A stretch of DNA of 64,000 nucleotides from Lingula anatina (GCF_001039355.2 NW_019775746.1:8622-72621); one strand, 5' to 3'; counted from the stretch's first letter, positions 49,661-63,890 are shown. Translations and numbers: made by a program. The notes: generated from the letters alone by a model not told the origin.

Positions 49661-51439
49661 TTTCTGGCACGTATATCAAACTTGCTTTACAAAAACTTTG
49701 ACATCATCTCTCTCTGGTATAACTAATCAACCACAGTTTGAATTTGAAAATCAATTTTGTTTGAACTTTGTGCATGCTGTAAATACTGAAAAAATGAACC
49801 TCCGGGAATTTTTGTCATCCATCAAAAAAAAAAAAAAAAAAAAAAAAAAACTTACATTAGTGGATGATGTGAAAGGCTGACTACTAAAAACCTCAGTCAA
49901 TAGTTTATAATTGAATTTTGATAGCAAAATAAGTCAAGTACAGCTCCTCAGACATAAAGCTCCAAGACTCACCTTCTAATTCCTCAGGTCCCGGGCCTCT
50001 CTTGTTTGCCTTTGGAGTCTTCATGAAAACTGGGAAAATACTCCGCAGTCCTAGAATATCTATAAATTTTTGGCAGTTGTCCCCCCCTTCCTGCCCCGTC
50101 ATAGCATGATCTAGGACCTTAATGGCACTGTTTCTGGACATTTTCTTCTCTCTGGGGATAAAGAGTTAGCTCAATATCAAACTTACTAAAGCTGACTCTG
50201 CAATTCTGTATTTATCAGCATTGAAGAGCAACTAGTCAACAATAAATGCGGTTCCCAAACCAAAATGTAGTACTGTGATCAATAACTGTCAATAAATATT
50301 GTAGTAAAAACAGCCACATCTGCTCTAGAAGCTTTAATTTACTTCAAACAATGTAAAAATAACTTAAGTGCCCTTTAAAATTCTTTATGAAGCATAACTT
50401 AGTCAACTAAAATTCTTCACAGTCTTTACTAAGACTGATTCTCTATTTTCAATTTGGCCATTTTTGAAATTGGTCAACAAAAAACAAACAAACAAACAAA
50501 CAAACAAAACTTAAGCAGGACTCACCTTAACATGAGGTTCATCAGCTGCAGTCCTTCACCTTTGAGAAACCTGTCCCTATTGGAGGGCAGCATGAGCGCC
50601 GCACACAGACTGTTGAAAAGGTTTTCCATGTACTCTCCCTCCTCTCCACTGCTTGGGTCATGCCTTTTGTAAACCTGTACACAGAGATAGTAGTTGCTGA
50701 AGAGTTTCTAGGCGAGGTAATGTTAATATATTTTTCCTTTATACCCTCTTACCTGATTTTAAAAATTTCCAGGAAGATGAATTTAGATCCTCATCTCCCG
50801 GCTGTTCTTTCAGAAATATAATTTATGTTTTTTCTAGTCCCACTATCACATGGCAGAGCATATTAAAATAGTAGGAATATCTTATTGAAGATTAACAGCA
50901 ATCATTATTATTAGCAGAATTATTTAAAACCACTGTAATTAATTAAATGTAGAATATTTATTTTGTAATTGGTAATTTTTTTTATATGTCCAAATTTCAT
51001 TTTTTACTTGCCATAAAGGAAAGCTAAAATTATAAGCTTTGTGTGAGTTGGAAAATACTAAGTCAATTGTGACTACTAATTTTAACCAAATTTTGTGACT
51101 TGCTGTCATAATTTTACAATTATTCAAAATGGCACAAGGATATGCACAAATTAATTAACCGAGTTATAAAAATAATCTTGGACATTTCTTTAAATTTACC
51201 GCTAGCTGCTGAAGTAAAACATCAATGCCATCCATCTCTCCTAAAAGTTCCTGATTTTCTGAAAAAGGAAAAAAATATGCAAATTAGTCCATTTACTTTT
51301 TATTTAACAGTCCAAAATATACTCCTTTAAACATTTCAGTTTTTATCAAAAATTAAAACCCATCTTATTACTTTCAACTCTTTCTATTACACTGATTTGA
51401 AGAAAGTATAACAGTTTATTTTTTATATTTGTCAATTAT

Positions 51440-51485
<46 letters not shown>

Positions 51486-54400
51486 TTTTCCTTCATAACA
51501 TTTTACTCACCATCATGATTCTGTAAAAGAATAGCTAAAATCTCACTGCAGTATAACTTATTGCCTTCAAATGGAATTTTTGCCTGAAAGAAAAAAAAAA
51601 CAGCATTTTTTTTCAACTACATCTTAATGTTATAAAACTTCAACCTTCTAAATGTCATTCTGTAATGAAATTTGGCCTTTATCCAAGAAACAACAAAAGA
51701 CTGCTAGTTTCTATTTCTTTTATCCAAGAAAAATAATTCACAAAATTAAGTTTCTGGGTAAAAATTGAATAGCAAAAATATGTCTATATCTGAACTCTTC
51801 CATCATTTCTTCTGTCTAACTTTTAACTCCACATAATATTTTGAGAGATTAACTGAAGATATTTACTTTCATGTCCCACTTAATCAACTTTGATAGGAGT
51901 ATCTGAAAAAAATTTTACAATCTGTCAGTGTCTGTTAAAAAATGAAAAATCATTACACTGACCCTACCTTTAATCTTTTTAATAACCATTGCATCAGTCC
52001 TTGCTTAGCGGCATCAGGACACACCTCTGGTCTGAACTCTGTGATATTTTCTATAATTCCTTCATAATAATAGATGGAAATATACACTTTAAGTTAATAA
52101 TCAAAAGTCAAAATGCTGGTGTCCAAAATAATGTTAAATAATACAGACTACTGAGACTACGTAGTATATTAATATAGAAATCATACAAATAATGTTAAGC
52201 CAATATGTTGTCCAATGTAAATAGCACAGCAATTGGTTCAAAGAACTACTTCTAGTAATGTAGTTTAAATTAGAGAAAGTGACTCACTTTTGAAATTTGA
52301 AACTTTTGAGACAAAATTATTCTTCACTTGTACCCACAGATAGTTTACAACTGTTACAGTTACTACCTCTGTTTAATCACACCCAGCAGCACTGTTATTT
52401 AAAATAAAACATTTTCTTTTGTTTACACCTACCTAATGTATTGTGTACACCCTCAGATTCTTCTTTATTTGATTCATCTAACCTTTCCAGATTTTGAACT
52501 AATACTGCAACAATTTGTCCTTCAAGCTGAAAGTGTCACAACAGTAATATTATATAATAAGTTCACTAAAAAAACTGTAAATGCTAAACTTTTAACCTTT
52601 TTCAATATTAATCAGTCTGAATCAATCACAAATTAAATATTCTAAAAATAATGAATCAAACATCTGACCTTATTTTGTTCAAAATAAGTGAAAAATGACC
52701 ATAACATGAAAATTTTGAAAATAAATTAACAAACAATCCAAAGCACATTCATGTATATTTTGTACTTAGTTGCCCAAATTTTTTCAGCCATTGGTGAAAA
52801 TTATCATGGGTAAGCTGTGCTCACATCAGGAATAACTTAGACTTAAACTTTGTTAACAGTAGTTGCAAAAGAGACTTCACCGCCTACACAATTTGGGGCG
52901 GATTTAATTAAGCTGTTGTTAGTTGTAAAATGCCTATTATTTTTTCATTTGCTGAAGATACTTTACCAGTAATCTGAAACACAGAATCCACACCAGCAGT
53001 CATAAAATAGACCCCTGGTTGTGGCAAATGGACCATTTTCGATCCAAATTTGCCCCTGTGTGAACACATCCATACTTACCAGGGCATCAACTAAAGCTTC
53101 GGCACCCTCCTCACTTTCATTTAATGTGTCGACGTCTGTGAGTTCCTGGAGAAGATCTACCACTGCTATGCTTATATCTGCAAGAATAATGAGGTACATA
53201 ACAAAATATGTTCATCACTAGCTAAACCTGAACAAAAATCACTCCATATCATAAAACTTTGGTTTGTTACTAAAATGGGGCAATGGTGTTTCGAAAAAGA
53301 ATATAGTATTCTCTTCCTGCTACTGACATCTGTTCATATATACATATAAATTAATAAATATGTTTACTGTGATTTTCTACCTGTATTTTCATGTGAAAGT
53401 AGCTGTAGTAGTGACTGGATAGCATTCATTTCTACTAAGATGTAGTACAAGTCTGGGGCGGTGGCTATTACATGCATCTCATGAATCATGTCATTCATCT
53501 CGAGTTCCGACTCCATAAACCTGAAATTAATGCAGGCATTAAATGTAATTAGCAAATATGTAACAAAATAATAAAGCAATTAATATTTTTAGAAATTACA
53601 CGTGATGCATAACTGTGACATAAATTTTATCTGGCATAATGTGCTGCATTGATACTGATGGTCCTGATACTTCTAAGCATACAAGATATTGTCTCTTTCT
53701 TCCAAACTGAACTAGAATATATATTTTACTTCAATACAGAATATGATGAAAACTGCAAGTTAAAACTGCTGGCATCCTGCTTAAAGTATGAAAATTACAT
53801 GCCTCTTCAGATGTTACTAAAAATTCATAATTTAAAGATTAAAGCTATTTTGACATCTATTTATCATCATTTTAAAAACATTGCTTTCTTTTGCCCACTT
53901 CTGTCACCAGAGTCTTACTTTTCAGGAAGATCTGGGAACTTTATTCTCATCTCCTGGTTCTTGTAGGCTTTCTTCTCAAACTGTAGAATTATCTTCTTCA
54001 AAGTTGTCTCATCCATGGGAGGGGCCTGCAACAAAAAATGTACATAATTACATAAGGATAAATATGAAGAGTAAGTTCAAATCACATGCCATATTTACTG
54101 TCAAATTTCAAGCCCACTTTTTTAAAATCACTGTTTCTTTACAGGATTTCTTATACTTTCAGTAACTGACAAAAACAGTATTACTTTCCTACATCCAACT
54201 CACTTAACAGAACTGATAAATTTTCTGTTCCAATATTACTTTCAAGGAACTTCTTTGGAAATTTTAACTTCTAGTTCCTAATCTTACATGTAGTGCTGGA
54301 GTGCATTTATAATTTAACCAAAAACCTCCAAATTTATTTACAAACAAAGTAAAATGACTGTTCTGCATGTTGACAATTTTTCATTACAGAATAATCTACC

Positions 54401-55068
54401 TCTGGTTCCTCTTCGACCATCTTCAGAATTTTTTCTCGCTCATCTTCTGAAATTCTTGGCGTTGATTGGTTGGTTATCACAGGCTGTTTTTTTCTCGACT
54501 TCGCTCTTCCTCGATCTTCATCCTCATTTTTACGTTTCAGAGTACCCAGCGCAGGTTTTTCTGGCTGCATTTACCAAAGATATAAATTTCAGATTTGTGT
54601 ATCTTTTTCCTGATTTATATACTGTTCACACAAAATGACAAATGTTGTTAAGTATACAATGGATTTTTATGTAGGGAATACACTTTTAGTCAATATTCAA
54701 AATATGAATCATAATAAACAAACATCAAAATGACTACCAATAAATTTCCCCCAAAGTCGCTAAAGAAAAAGGATGAGAAAAGGAAAAGAGAATGATCTTA
54801 AAATTTATTACGGGGGCATAAACAGGACACTTGCAGCATTTGGCTACCCCCCCCCCCCCCCCTCCCCAACAACAGGTCGGGGTTTAGTGTATTTCTAGTT
54901 GCTAAGTGGCAAAGTAGGCAAAAATAAAACAGCTGTCGAAAATTGAAGCAAATATAGACAGTCACTGGCATTAATGAAAAGTTTCAAAGACATGGAAGAT
55001 ATCAGTGGGTCGGAATCACTGCGAACAGGCCACACTACCTGAAAGGACAAAAGCTCGCCGACGTCCAT
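47421..55068 (-). CDS. CTNNBL1: CTNNBL1, beta-catenin-like protein 1, complete in 16 exons
   Basis: Exons in order of translation: 55039-55068, 54400-54564, 53919-54025, 53381-53520, 53080-53177, 52433-52526, 51968-52059, 51511-51583, 51200-51258, 50526-50674, 49973-50151, 49455-49552, 49040-49120, 48419-48556, 48105-48177 and 47421-47509, giving 554 residues (the human protein has 563). It starts MDVGELLSFQ and carries a basic KRKNED...KSRKKQ nuclear signal in the N-terminal arm. The family landmarks KFMESELEMNDMIHEMHV, VQNLERLDES, FLKGEGLQLMNLMLREKK, LLNKFTEND and QFYLRRLDAGLF follow, all in armadillo-type helical repeats. In other animals CTNNBL1 binds the PRP19-CDC5L complex of the spliceosome. 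Exon 14 ends in a donor duplicated three times. Identification is firm; the role is from the family. Confidence 0.97.
48346..48442 (-). repeat. 35-base tandem repeat covering the exon 14 splice donor of CTNNBL1
   Basis: Units at 48346-48380, 48381-48415 and 48416-48442 (partial) each contain, on the minus strand, the last 20 bases of exon 14 and its donor. The donors are GTAAGT at 48413-48418 and 48378-48383 and GTAGGT at 48343-48348. Only the first (48418) keeps the reading frame of the family; either later one adds 35 or 70 bases and shifts the frame. Confidence 0.9.
49607..49657. repeat. CA microsatellite in intron 11 of CTNNBL1
   Basis: About 25 CA units lie a few tens of bases upstream, on the minus strand, of exon 12. 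Confidence 0.9.
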
Positions 55069-55910
55069 GTTGGATTTCGCGCTCAATTCACCCTTTTGCG
55101 CATTATTTTGCGCATGGCAATAAAAATACTAAACTCCTATGGATTTGTGTATATTTGGGTATCTGTGGACAGTCTGTGGATTTTTTTAGTTGGCAGAGGA
55201 TGTGGGGGTGCAGTATGAAAGAACGTGGTAGTAAATCCTCATTGATAAATTGAAATATTCCTCCTCGGCTAAATCCGCTCTTCTTCGAGAACGTTCGTGT
55301 CAATGATCACATGCAGTCTTTCATCCAATCAAGAAAAAGACATGGCGAACACTGGAGATTGATGCATACTGCAGTGTGGGTTTTCCTTATTATTCGCGAT
55401 CCTGTGTTAACTTGAGATCTAATCAAGCCGGATATTGTCAGTTACTGATCCTGACGACTTGAGAATCAAATGCAGTTATCTTAAATTTCAGTTATCGTCC
55501 CAGGGAGTTGTTGCCAAGGTATATTATTGAAGATGGGTATCTAATCCATTGTATTTTTTTTCATCATTTGTAGTCTTCTAATGTTCATAATAAGTTAATT
55601 AAGTACTATTGACAATTTGTATAGGGCAGTTGATTTCTTTTACTGCTTATATAAAGTTGATTTTGAAATTCTAGTTATTAATTAATTGGATACATTGGAC
55701 GAGAGTGATGCAAGAACGAACAAGGTCTTGGTTCTGACTTTTTAGGTTTCATTTTATTTTTGTTTACCTGGACTCTTTCAGTCAGTCAGGAGATGGTGTC
55801 ACAGGAAAAGGGTTTGGCAAGTTTAATCCATTTGCTTATTTCAAACATTTTTGTTTAAAAAAAATCTGAATATGTAACGTTATTATTGTTGTTCATCCTT
55901 AGACTGTAGC
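55069..55910. promoter_or_regulatory. Shared head-to-head promoter region of CTNNBL1 and ZC3H18
   Basis: The CTNNBL1 start codon (minus) at 55068 and the inferred ZC3H18 5' UTR face each other. A probable non-coding first exon of ZC3H18 ends at a GCCAAG/GTATAT donor near 55518, and its intron ends at the AG at 55901-55902, eight bases before the ZC3H18 ATG. CpG-bearing sequence near 55040-55080 and 55260-55300 fits a TATA-less bidirectional promoter. No TATA box was found. The exact starts are not determined. Confidence 0.45.
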
Positions 55911-58900
55911 ATGGAAGCCCCAGAAGATCAAAACCTGTCCTTGGAGGAAGGCATTGAGGCTGCACAGGAGGCCAGGGAGTCTGACCCAGAGGCTGAGCAG
56001 GGGGTCAGGGATGAGGAAGAGGAGGATGCAGGGAGAGAAGAGGACAGCGGGGCTGAGGATATCCAGGATGAGCAGGTAAAGAAAACCTTTGTGATACCTG
56101 TCTTATGAAAGTGGACAGTTGGTATAAACTTTTAAGCCAAAACTATGGTCTACTACAGTTTAAAATAAATCCAATGTAGGCTGTTGGAATAAAGTAAGCA
56201 TTTTAAAAGCAGAAACTTACATATTTTACTTGTTGTAAAACATGGACAACATTTCATTCAGTTGGGCTACTACTGATTTATCTTGAATGAAATTAGACTG
56301 AAATTTTGTCCCAAAAGATAAGACTAACTTAAATACCAATTTTAGTACCAAGAGTCTTTTTTGAAATTGGTCCCCAGCTTTTTTAGATATGTATTGTATC
56401 ATCAATTCATTACTCTGTGTTTAAAGAACTAACGAAAGGTAACATAGAACTGTACTCTTAAATGAGATGTCTCATATTTATTAAAAGATAAGATAATGAG
56501 ATTATTTACATATTTTAATCCGAAAACAACACCAAAGGCGATCAGCAGCGGTTGCAGTATTTGCATTTTTCCTGATCTTTTTAGACCAGTAAATCTCAAT
56601 AATGTCCAGTCTGATACAGTGAGAAAAATCAATACAGTATGGCTTTTTCTAGTCACTAGACTAGTCATTTTGAAAATTGATGAAATTATAATTTCTGATA
56701 AACTTACATCACAAAAAAAAATCCAGCTTAAGTAATTTTTATTTAACAAGAAATTTTATTGATAACAATGCCCCTCCTTGTACAGCATGCTACTCCACGA
56801 CACATTACCTTTCACACTACGAGTGACTCCCATAAACCTATTATCCGAGCCCACAACCTTAAAATAGTACCAGTGAACCCTTAAATTTATGTTGGTGTCT
56901 GTAAACATTAACAGTTTCAGTAATAAGGTATTCAATAATAAAAAAAAATCTGGATTAATTGAGGTTGAATCACATTTGATTTATTTTCTAGGCTGGCTCT
57001 GGTGCAGAAGATGATGCCTCTGATGTGGAGGGGGACCAGTTAGTTACCTCAGAAGATAATCCAGAAGGACAAGTGCCTGTTGTGGAACAACTTCAAGATG
57101 TGAGCCAACCCCAGTCTGCTGGTCAAGGAGCAGATGGACTATATCTACCTCCAGAAGAGAGCGGCCCCTCTGAGACCGATGATCGTAGACGGGTGTCCAG
57201 CAGTGCTGAGGCGCCTGAGACTGAAGTTGACCAGTCACATCTCCTGTTGCAAAGTGAGGCTGACCAGGCACAGCTGACTTCCCAAACTGAGGCTGACCAA
57301 TCACAAGCAATGTTGCAAGTAGAACCTGATCAGTCCCAGGTCAATTTACACACTGAAGCTGACCAATCACCAATAGCTTCAGAAATTGAGGCTGACCAGT
57401 CACGGTCAGCCTTGCAAGTCGAGGCAGATCAGAATGAAGGGGCTGCCCAGCCAGTGTTTGGGGAGGATTCCACAGACAGAGAAGCAACACGGGACAGCAC
57501 TGAAGAGGTTTCTGAAACCGAGAGCACGGGTGAGGTGGATGACGCAGAAGAAAGCACACAGGACTCACAATTCACTGCAGACAGCACCAACCAGGGGATC
57601 CCTTCATATTCTGTGATTTCTGGAGTAAGTGACCCCCCTGGGTCACTCACTGGGGACTCTCAGTCCCAGTCTTTGCCATGGGAGGGTTATTTTGGTGGTG
57701 CTGCCCCTGGCTCCCACCCAGAGGAGTCTCAGTCCCAGTCTCTGACAGGGGAGGGGCTCTATGGAGAAAGAGATGCCACAGAGGATATTTCTCAGGACTC
57801 CTCAATACAGCAGGGGGACATTGAGGAGGAGGAAAGGGGTGGACTCTCTGACCAGATATGTGATAGTAATCAAAATGATTCTCAAAGTGCGATTATCAAA
57901 CAGGACACTGAAAACCAGGGACAGGGAAATCTGCCAACACAGAGTGATTATGGTATAGAAAGGTTGGGTATCAATGGAGATAGTGACAGTGCCACCCCAG
58001 GGATAAGAGATGGTAGTGGTTCCACTACAGGGGTGGCCCCAGATAGTGGGTGTAATCCGGCAACCCTGTCAGAGGGTGAGGATGGAGAGGAAGAAAGCTC
58101 AGATAGTGGGGAAATTGAGGAAGAGAAAGACAGTGGTAAAATGGGGACAGATCAGAAAAATGCCACACAGCACCAAACTGATGTAAAAGCTAAGAGAAAA
58201 GACAACCCTTTGAAACATGATTTAAATGAGGATCACGTTGAGCTGGACTTTGAGGAAGATGTGGTGGATGTGCATGCAAGTGAGAGTGGGATGTTAGTGG
58301 ATGGACAGAAGGAAGAAATGGATGACACTGGAAGAAAAGAGGAAGGTGAAGAATCAGAAGAAGAGGGAGAAGAAAAGGTATTTATTGGCAGAATTTCAGT
58401 TAGAATGTACAAGCTCTCTTTGAACGTACATAAACTTAAAAAAACTATTGATAATATTTTTTACTGATGTTTAAGTTTGAGTATGTTAGTAGTATTTTCT
58501 AATGTAGGATTGCTGGTAAATGGTAACTTATTGCTTAATAATATAATGTCCTTTTTTGTCAGTGTCATTTTATTATCATTATTTTTTACACACATTGAGA
58601 TTTTCACGGAATGTGCCAAAAAAACAATTAATTGTTTTTATTACTGTAGCAGTTACAAGTAACCTTCATTAGTTTGGTATCTTTCAAGTGAGGTGAGGTT
58701 AAAAATCTACAGTTTATATTACATAAAAAAGGTAATTAGAGGGAAATCTTATGATTATCTTGCGATTATTTAAAGAATCCCTGGAAAAAAGAAAAATTAG
58801 TGTTGAAAATGTTTCAGTAAGAAAATAAAAACTAAAAAGTTTGTTGACTTGTTTGCAGGAAGAAGGAGAAGCAAGATCTGGCGACGAGGGTGAGATAGAG

Positions 58901-61900
58901 GTCAGTGCTGGATGATACATTGCGAAAAGTTCAAATGAATTCAATTAACTCGTCCCATTGCAGACAACTGAATGCATTCAGACATGAGGTCATTTAATAG
59001 TAGAATATTTGCACATATGAATATTATTTGATATGAACATTTCAGATGTCACATATGGATCAAAAATATTTTAAACGTAAATGCTGTAGATTTAATAGAT
59101 GAAAAAGGAACATTGATAAAAAGAGAACTATTTGAGCAGATTATAGTTGATTTTTATGTCAGGCAAGGGTTTCCACAGAGAGCCATCCTGTCGCCATTTG
59201 GACAGCCACTGGCTTCAAAAGATGGCCTAAATACAAAGACAACTGGACAGCTTATAAAAATTTTGAGAATGACATATTTATATTTTAATTGTGAATCTGT
59301 AAATAGGTGAACAAATAACAGCAGATCAACATTTTAGGTTCCCTGCTCCCCAAATCCTGGGGAAACCCCTGATGCCGAACTTGTATTTTTCTGTGTTTTG
59401 CCATGGATACTTTGATGAAAAATTTTACTAAACTTTATTAGGATGAAGATTGCGAAGAAGGAGAAATAAAAGACCCTGATGGGAGAAAGCCATTTGTAAG
59501 GCCGATGTGTCGTTTTTTCAATAGAGGGCACTGCACGTGGGGCCCTTCTTGTCGATTTCTTCACCCTGGGGTCAATGACAAAGGTGAGCAAAAAGGGTTT
59601 GTTATATATGCAGCTAGAGTAAAGGAAACGTTTGATATTTGACCAAAATAATATATATTATGACGTATATTTATTTATGCTATACAATATGCTGAAAAAT
59701 CAACTAACAAAAGTACTGTTTCATTTTTTCACCATTATAATCAATAGTAGAAATATCAAAAGCAGTAGCAATGGTAAAATTAGGAAAAAAGCTTGAAAAC
59801 GTGCATTGTATTTGGTTGCCATTCAGTATTCTTGTTTATTTGGAATCTGTTATTTTTCTTCTCTTCCAGGTAACTACTCCCTGATAGAAAGGCCAGGGTT
59901 TCACCCCCCAGGGAGGCTGGGGCAGCCTGGGGGTCAGGGACCCCGGGGACAGGAGGTATTATTGTAATATATATATTTTTTTACTATTTGTTTGATGTAT
60001 AATTCATATATATATGCTACTTAAGCATAGATTTTAGATTAGTTTCTTATATGAAGTCCTGCTTACTTCTACCATGTCTAGTTGCAAATAAAGTAATCAG
60101 TTTTTGTAAAAAAAAAAGTTTGGTAAATTGAATTTAATACCTTTTCATGAATTATTTGATGATATTTATTATTATAATATTTATTTACCTGTAATATGTT
60201 TAGTTGGCTTGATTTATTTTACGTCTTCTTAATATTACTGTTCTGTATCATATAGGGTAATCCAGTGGAAGAACTTCCCCCGCCCCCTCCAGTGGAGGAA
60301 CCTGCTACAGAGAGTGCCTGGGAAAGAGGGCTGAGGCAAGCCAAGGAGGTACAAGGACATGCAGTTTTTGTGTATATGGGTTAAATGGGGGTACCCAAAA
60401 CATTAAGCCCATTGGTCGGTTGGACCAGCAGACCTTAGAAAACTATATGGCCAAATTTGCAATTATTGACAATAATTGACTTTCCCAAAGATAAAATCTG
60501 TAATTAATGGAAAAATAATCTAAAACATCCTTTGAAATTTCTGATAGGTTGAATTGACAAGTCACTTTGAAATTTTTAAAACATTTTTTCCTTTGCTTCT
60601 ATCCCAATTCATACAGTAACTGATTGCTTTGGACTGACATTGCAGACTGGGAAAAATATGCATCAGCTCCATCAAATACGCCATATTACTTCACCTACTG
60701 AACTTCAGCCCACAAAATACCGTGTATAGATATGCTTTTAAACCACAGTCTCACATGCTTGCTGTTTTAAGTGAATTAAACTGGACCATTTGATGATTAA
60801 CTTTTTACTGGCTTTAATGCAATCTTACAGCACAAGTAGTATTAGGATTTAGAAGATGGTATTCCTAAAATGTATTTTCAGAGAGAAAAGGATAACTTGA
60901 GACAACCAAATGATCAATATCTGTCACATAACTGGAACTTGAGATATTTATTGTCAGTTTCATTTTGATTCAAGCTGATGAAGAAGGCCAGTAAAAAGAA
61001 AGAACAAGAGGTGAACTTACACGAGAAGCGCCTCACACTGAGTATAGAGGATCAAGACAGGGAGATGAATAAAGAAAACGACAGGAGAAGATTTGAGCCA
61101 GACCCGTACTATGATGACATGTAAGTAGACTTACACAGGTATGGGCAGGTTATGATGACAAATACTAGGTATTTTTGGGGAGATTTAGTAATAAGGTAAA
61201 TCGGGAACACATTTGATCTCATTATTAACAGAATTTTTATTGCATTTATATGGGAGGGATGGTTAATGAGCTTAATTGCAATGATTTAATGATTAAAAAG
61301 TTATACAGGTGTCTCAAATGATAAACGCCATTATTTACAGTGGAGTTGGGTTGAAAATTTAATTTATAATGCCTTCAGTTTATACTAAATAGTATATATG
61401 AATATATATGGAAAAACAATTTTTTCAAGCTTCACTAATTTGGATATTTTTCATCTCAGATATTTTGAAGTAGTGTTCTTTAAGAATGTCTACTCCTGAA
61501 AACTAAATGTCACAAGCAAAATTAGAAATCAGATAAATAGTGCTTAGAAATTGTACTACTTACTGTGGGATTTCTGTTGAAAAATTGTAGAATTTGCTGA
61601 AACATATTGAGATTAGGTTGATAATAATAGGCAAGTGAAAAATCAACTATTTTTTTTTTTAATCTGTAGGTTTGATGATCCTTACTATACAAAAGAACTA
61701 GACATCCATCCGTACGAGAACTTTGAAGTACGCTGGAGTCGGGAGCCTTTGCCACCACCGCCTCAGGAATATTACCCCAGGGTACGTAATATGAAGCAAG
61801 ATATCCAAGTCCTAACTTTGGTCATTTTTTAGTCACTTTGACTTGTGATAGAGATGGAGACTCATACTGTCAAAGTAGAAACTACCAACCCCTTTAAAAA

Positions 61901-63890
61901 GTTTTATAGATTGTAATTTTTCTCAACAGTTTGAATGCAATATAAATTAGTGATTTAGGATTTTGTAGAAGTTTCCAGAAAAATAAAAGATATATAAATT
62001 TAATTGAGTATTGTATACTTTTCAGCAACAAAAAAAGTGCATGATATTTAAATGTTTTCTTTAATGCGAGTGGAAATATGTAGCAGTGAATTTAAGCAAA
62101 CTTAACCAAATAACATTCATTAAAATATACTTGCACTCTGTTATTGATGTAGCTAGTGAAAGTAGGTTAGAGACAGAGGATTGTTTTAAATGTGACAAAA
62201 ATTATGCTTAATATGTTCATATTTGTTTTTAAAAAAGTTTTTAAAAAAGTGAATTGTTTTAAAACAATTTGTTTTTCCTATGAGGCACACCATTTCAGCC
62301 CTTCATCACTTAACTCACATCAACAAGTCAGCCATGTAATCAAGATCATTTTCTCATCTCTCATGTGTAGAAACAAGTTGAATCTCTTTAGAAATGAATA
62401 ACTGGTTGAACAAGTTTAATATATTTGTTTCTTTTTTTTTTCACCCATGACCTTATGCTGTGAGAAAAACACTCATTTTAAACAAAATTAAATGTTATTT
62501 TTTTTCTAAATAGGGGCATGACTACCCGCCTATGAATCGTGACAGGAGAAGGGAGAGAAGGAGAAGTCCATCTCCTCACAGGTACCAATTTATTTCCTTA
62601 GATTTTCTTTCTTATTTCCTTCTGCTTTTATTTCTGATATCAGAAGCAGAATTTACTTCTGTTTGCTTAATCTGATTATCTTCATATCCAATCTTTTTAT
62701 ATACTGAATGAGATAAGTTAAACCTTGGTCACTGTTCACAAATTAACAATTTTTTTTTTAATGGGCATTCCTGTTGTTGAGGTGAAAATTCCTGATATTT
62801 TAAAGAATTTTCGTGCCGTTTTTCTTTTCCAGATGCTTTTGAATCTGTATTTTGACATTTATGTCTATATTTGCCAGCCTTGTCTGGTTTTACTTCTTCT
62901 TCACTGATATCTCAAGAAAATTATTCTCTTTGAATTCAGGCCAAGGGAGCACCGCAGACACAGAGAACGTGTGCGTGAGCGCATAGAACGGGAGCCAAAT
63001 CCACCACCTCAGAGAGTTTTGCCTGACAGTAAACCACCTCCAGAGACAATGGAGAACAAAAATAATAAGCCAGATGAATGGAGAGATCCTTGGATGAGGT
63101 TTGTGAATAAACAATTTACCTCAGAAAAAGAAAAAAAAATGTTTTGTCAGATGATGTTTGAAAACCTATTTAAAGGAAAAATTATTTTTCATATATTTAT
63201 GGTTTTTGGCCCTTGTAAAAAGACTTTTTGGTGAAAAAAGAATCTCAGTATGGACTAGATGTGTTTTTACCTGCATTGCTGAAAACCTCTGCTGACCTAG
63301 CTCTACAAGTTTATGGCCCTGATGAATGAAACAGTCTTCAAATGCACTTGAAAATCACAGAGAATCAAGACATTAAGATTTTAAAAAAGAACTTAAAACT
63401 TTGAATTTCTGAACGTTATATTGCTGAATTGACTGGATTTTAATCTGAACTTGTAGGGTATATTTTTATTAGCTTTATAATTTAGCTGTTTAATTAATAA
63501 TTTACTTTGCCCTCATAAACTCTACTCAACATTTGAACTGGATTTCAGACTTTAAATTAGTAAAGTTTTGACCCTTCATAAAAGTACCTTGACTGATGTG
63601 ATTTTTGACTTGCTGATTTTGAAGATGGATGGAGCTCACATCAACAAATAAGATACGTGGTCAGTGCAAATAGCATGCCTCATAGGAAAAACATGACAAG
63701 TTTCTTTAGAAGTAATTTATTTATTTGTTTGAACCATCTTTAGACTATTTTCCCAACCCTATTTCACTGAACTTTTTCTCTGTTTTACCAGGTCAAAATC
63801 TCCAAAGAGAAAACCTGGGTCTCCGGAGCCTCAGTCACGGGGAAGGAGGAGGAACAGGTCTGGGAGCTACTCATCGTATTCATCATCAAG
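55911..63890 (+). CDS. ZC3H18: ZC3H18, CCCH zinc-finger protein 18, 5' part (runs off the right edge)
   Basis: Coding exons: 55911-56075, 56992-58377, 58859-58900, 59442-59583, 59870-59955, 60256-60348, 60975-61120, 61670-61781, 62514-62581, 62940-63098 and 63792-63890, with the next exon outside the window. The first 530 residues are acidic and disordered and include seven 11-residue DQ repeats (133-209). The zinc finger follows: Cys554, Cys562, Cys568 and His572 (C-x7-C-x5-C-x3-H), with CRFFNRGHCTWGPSCRFLHP and the family tail GVNDKGNYSLIERP. Then come the family segments ESAWERGLRQAKE and KENDRRRFEPDPYYDDMFDD, an Arg-rich stretch, DEWRDPWMRSKSPKRK and an Ser/Arg-rich start. In other animals the protein links the cap-binding complex to nuclear mRNA export or decay. 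Identification is firm from the finger and flanks; the long acidic N-terminus is lineage-specific. Confidence 0.95.
57223..57453 (+). repeat. Seven in-frame 33-base repeats in ZC3H18 exon 2
   Basis: Each unit encodes 11 residues of the form E-A-D-Q-S-x-x-x-L-Q-x: EVDQSHLLLQS, EADQAQLTSQT, EADQSQAMLQV, EPDQSQVNLHT, EADQSPIASEI, EADQSRSALQV, EADQNEGAAQP. All seven are exactly 33 bases long, with no frame disruption. Units differ by substitutions, so the array is not very recent. Confidence 0.9.
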
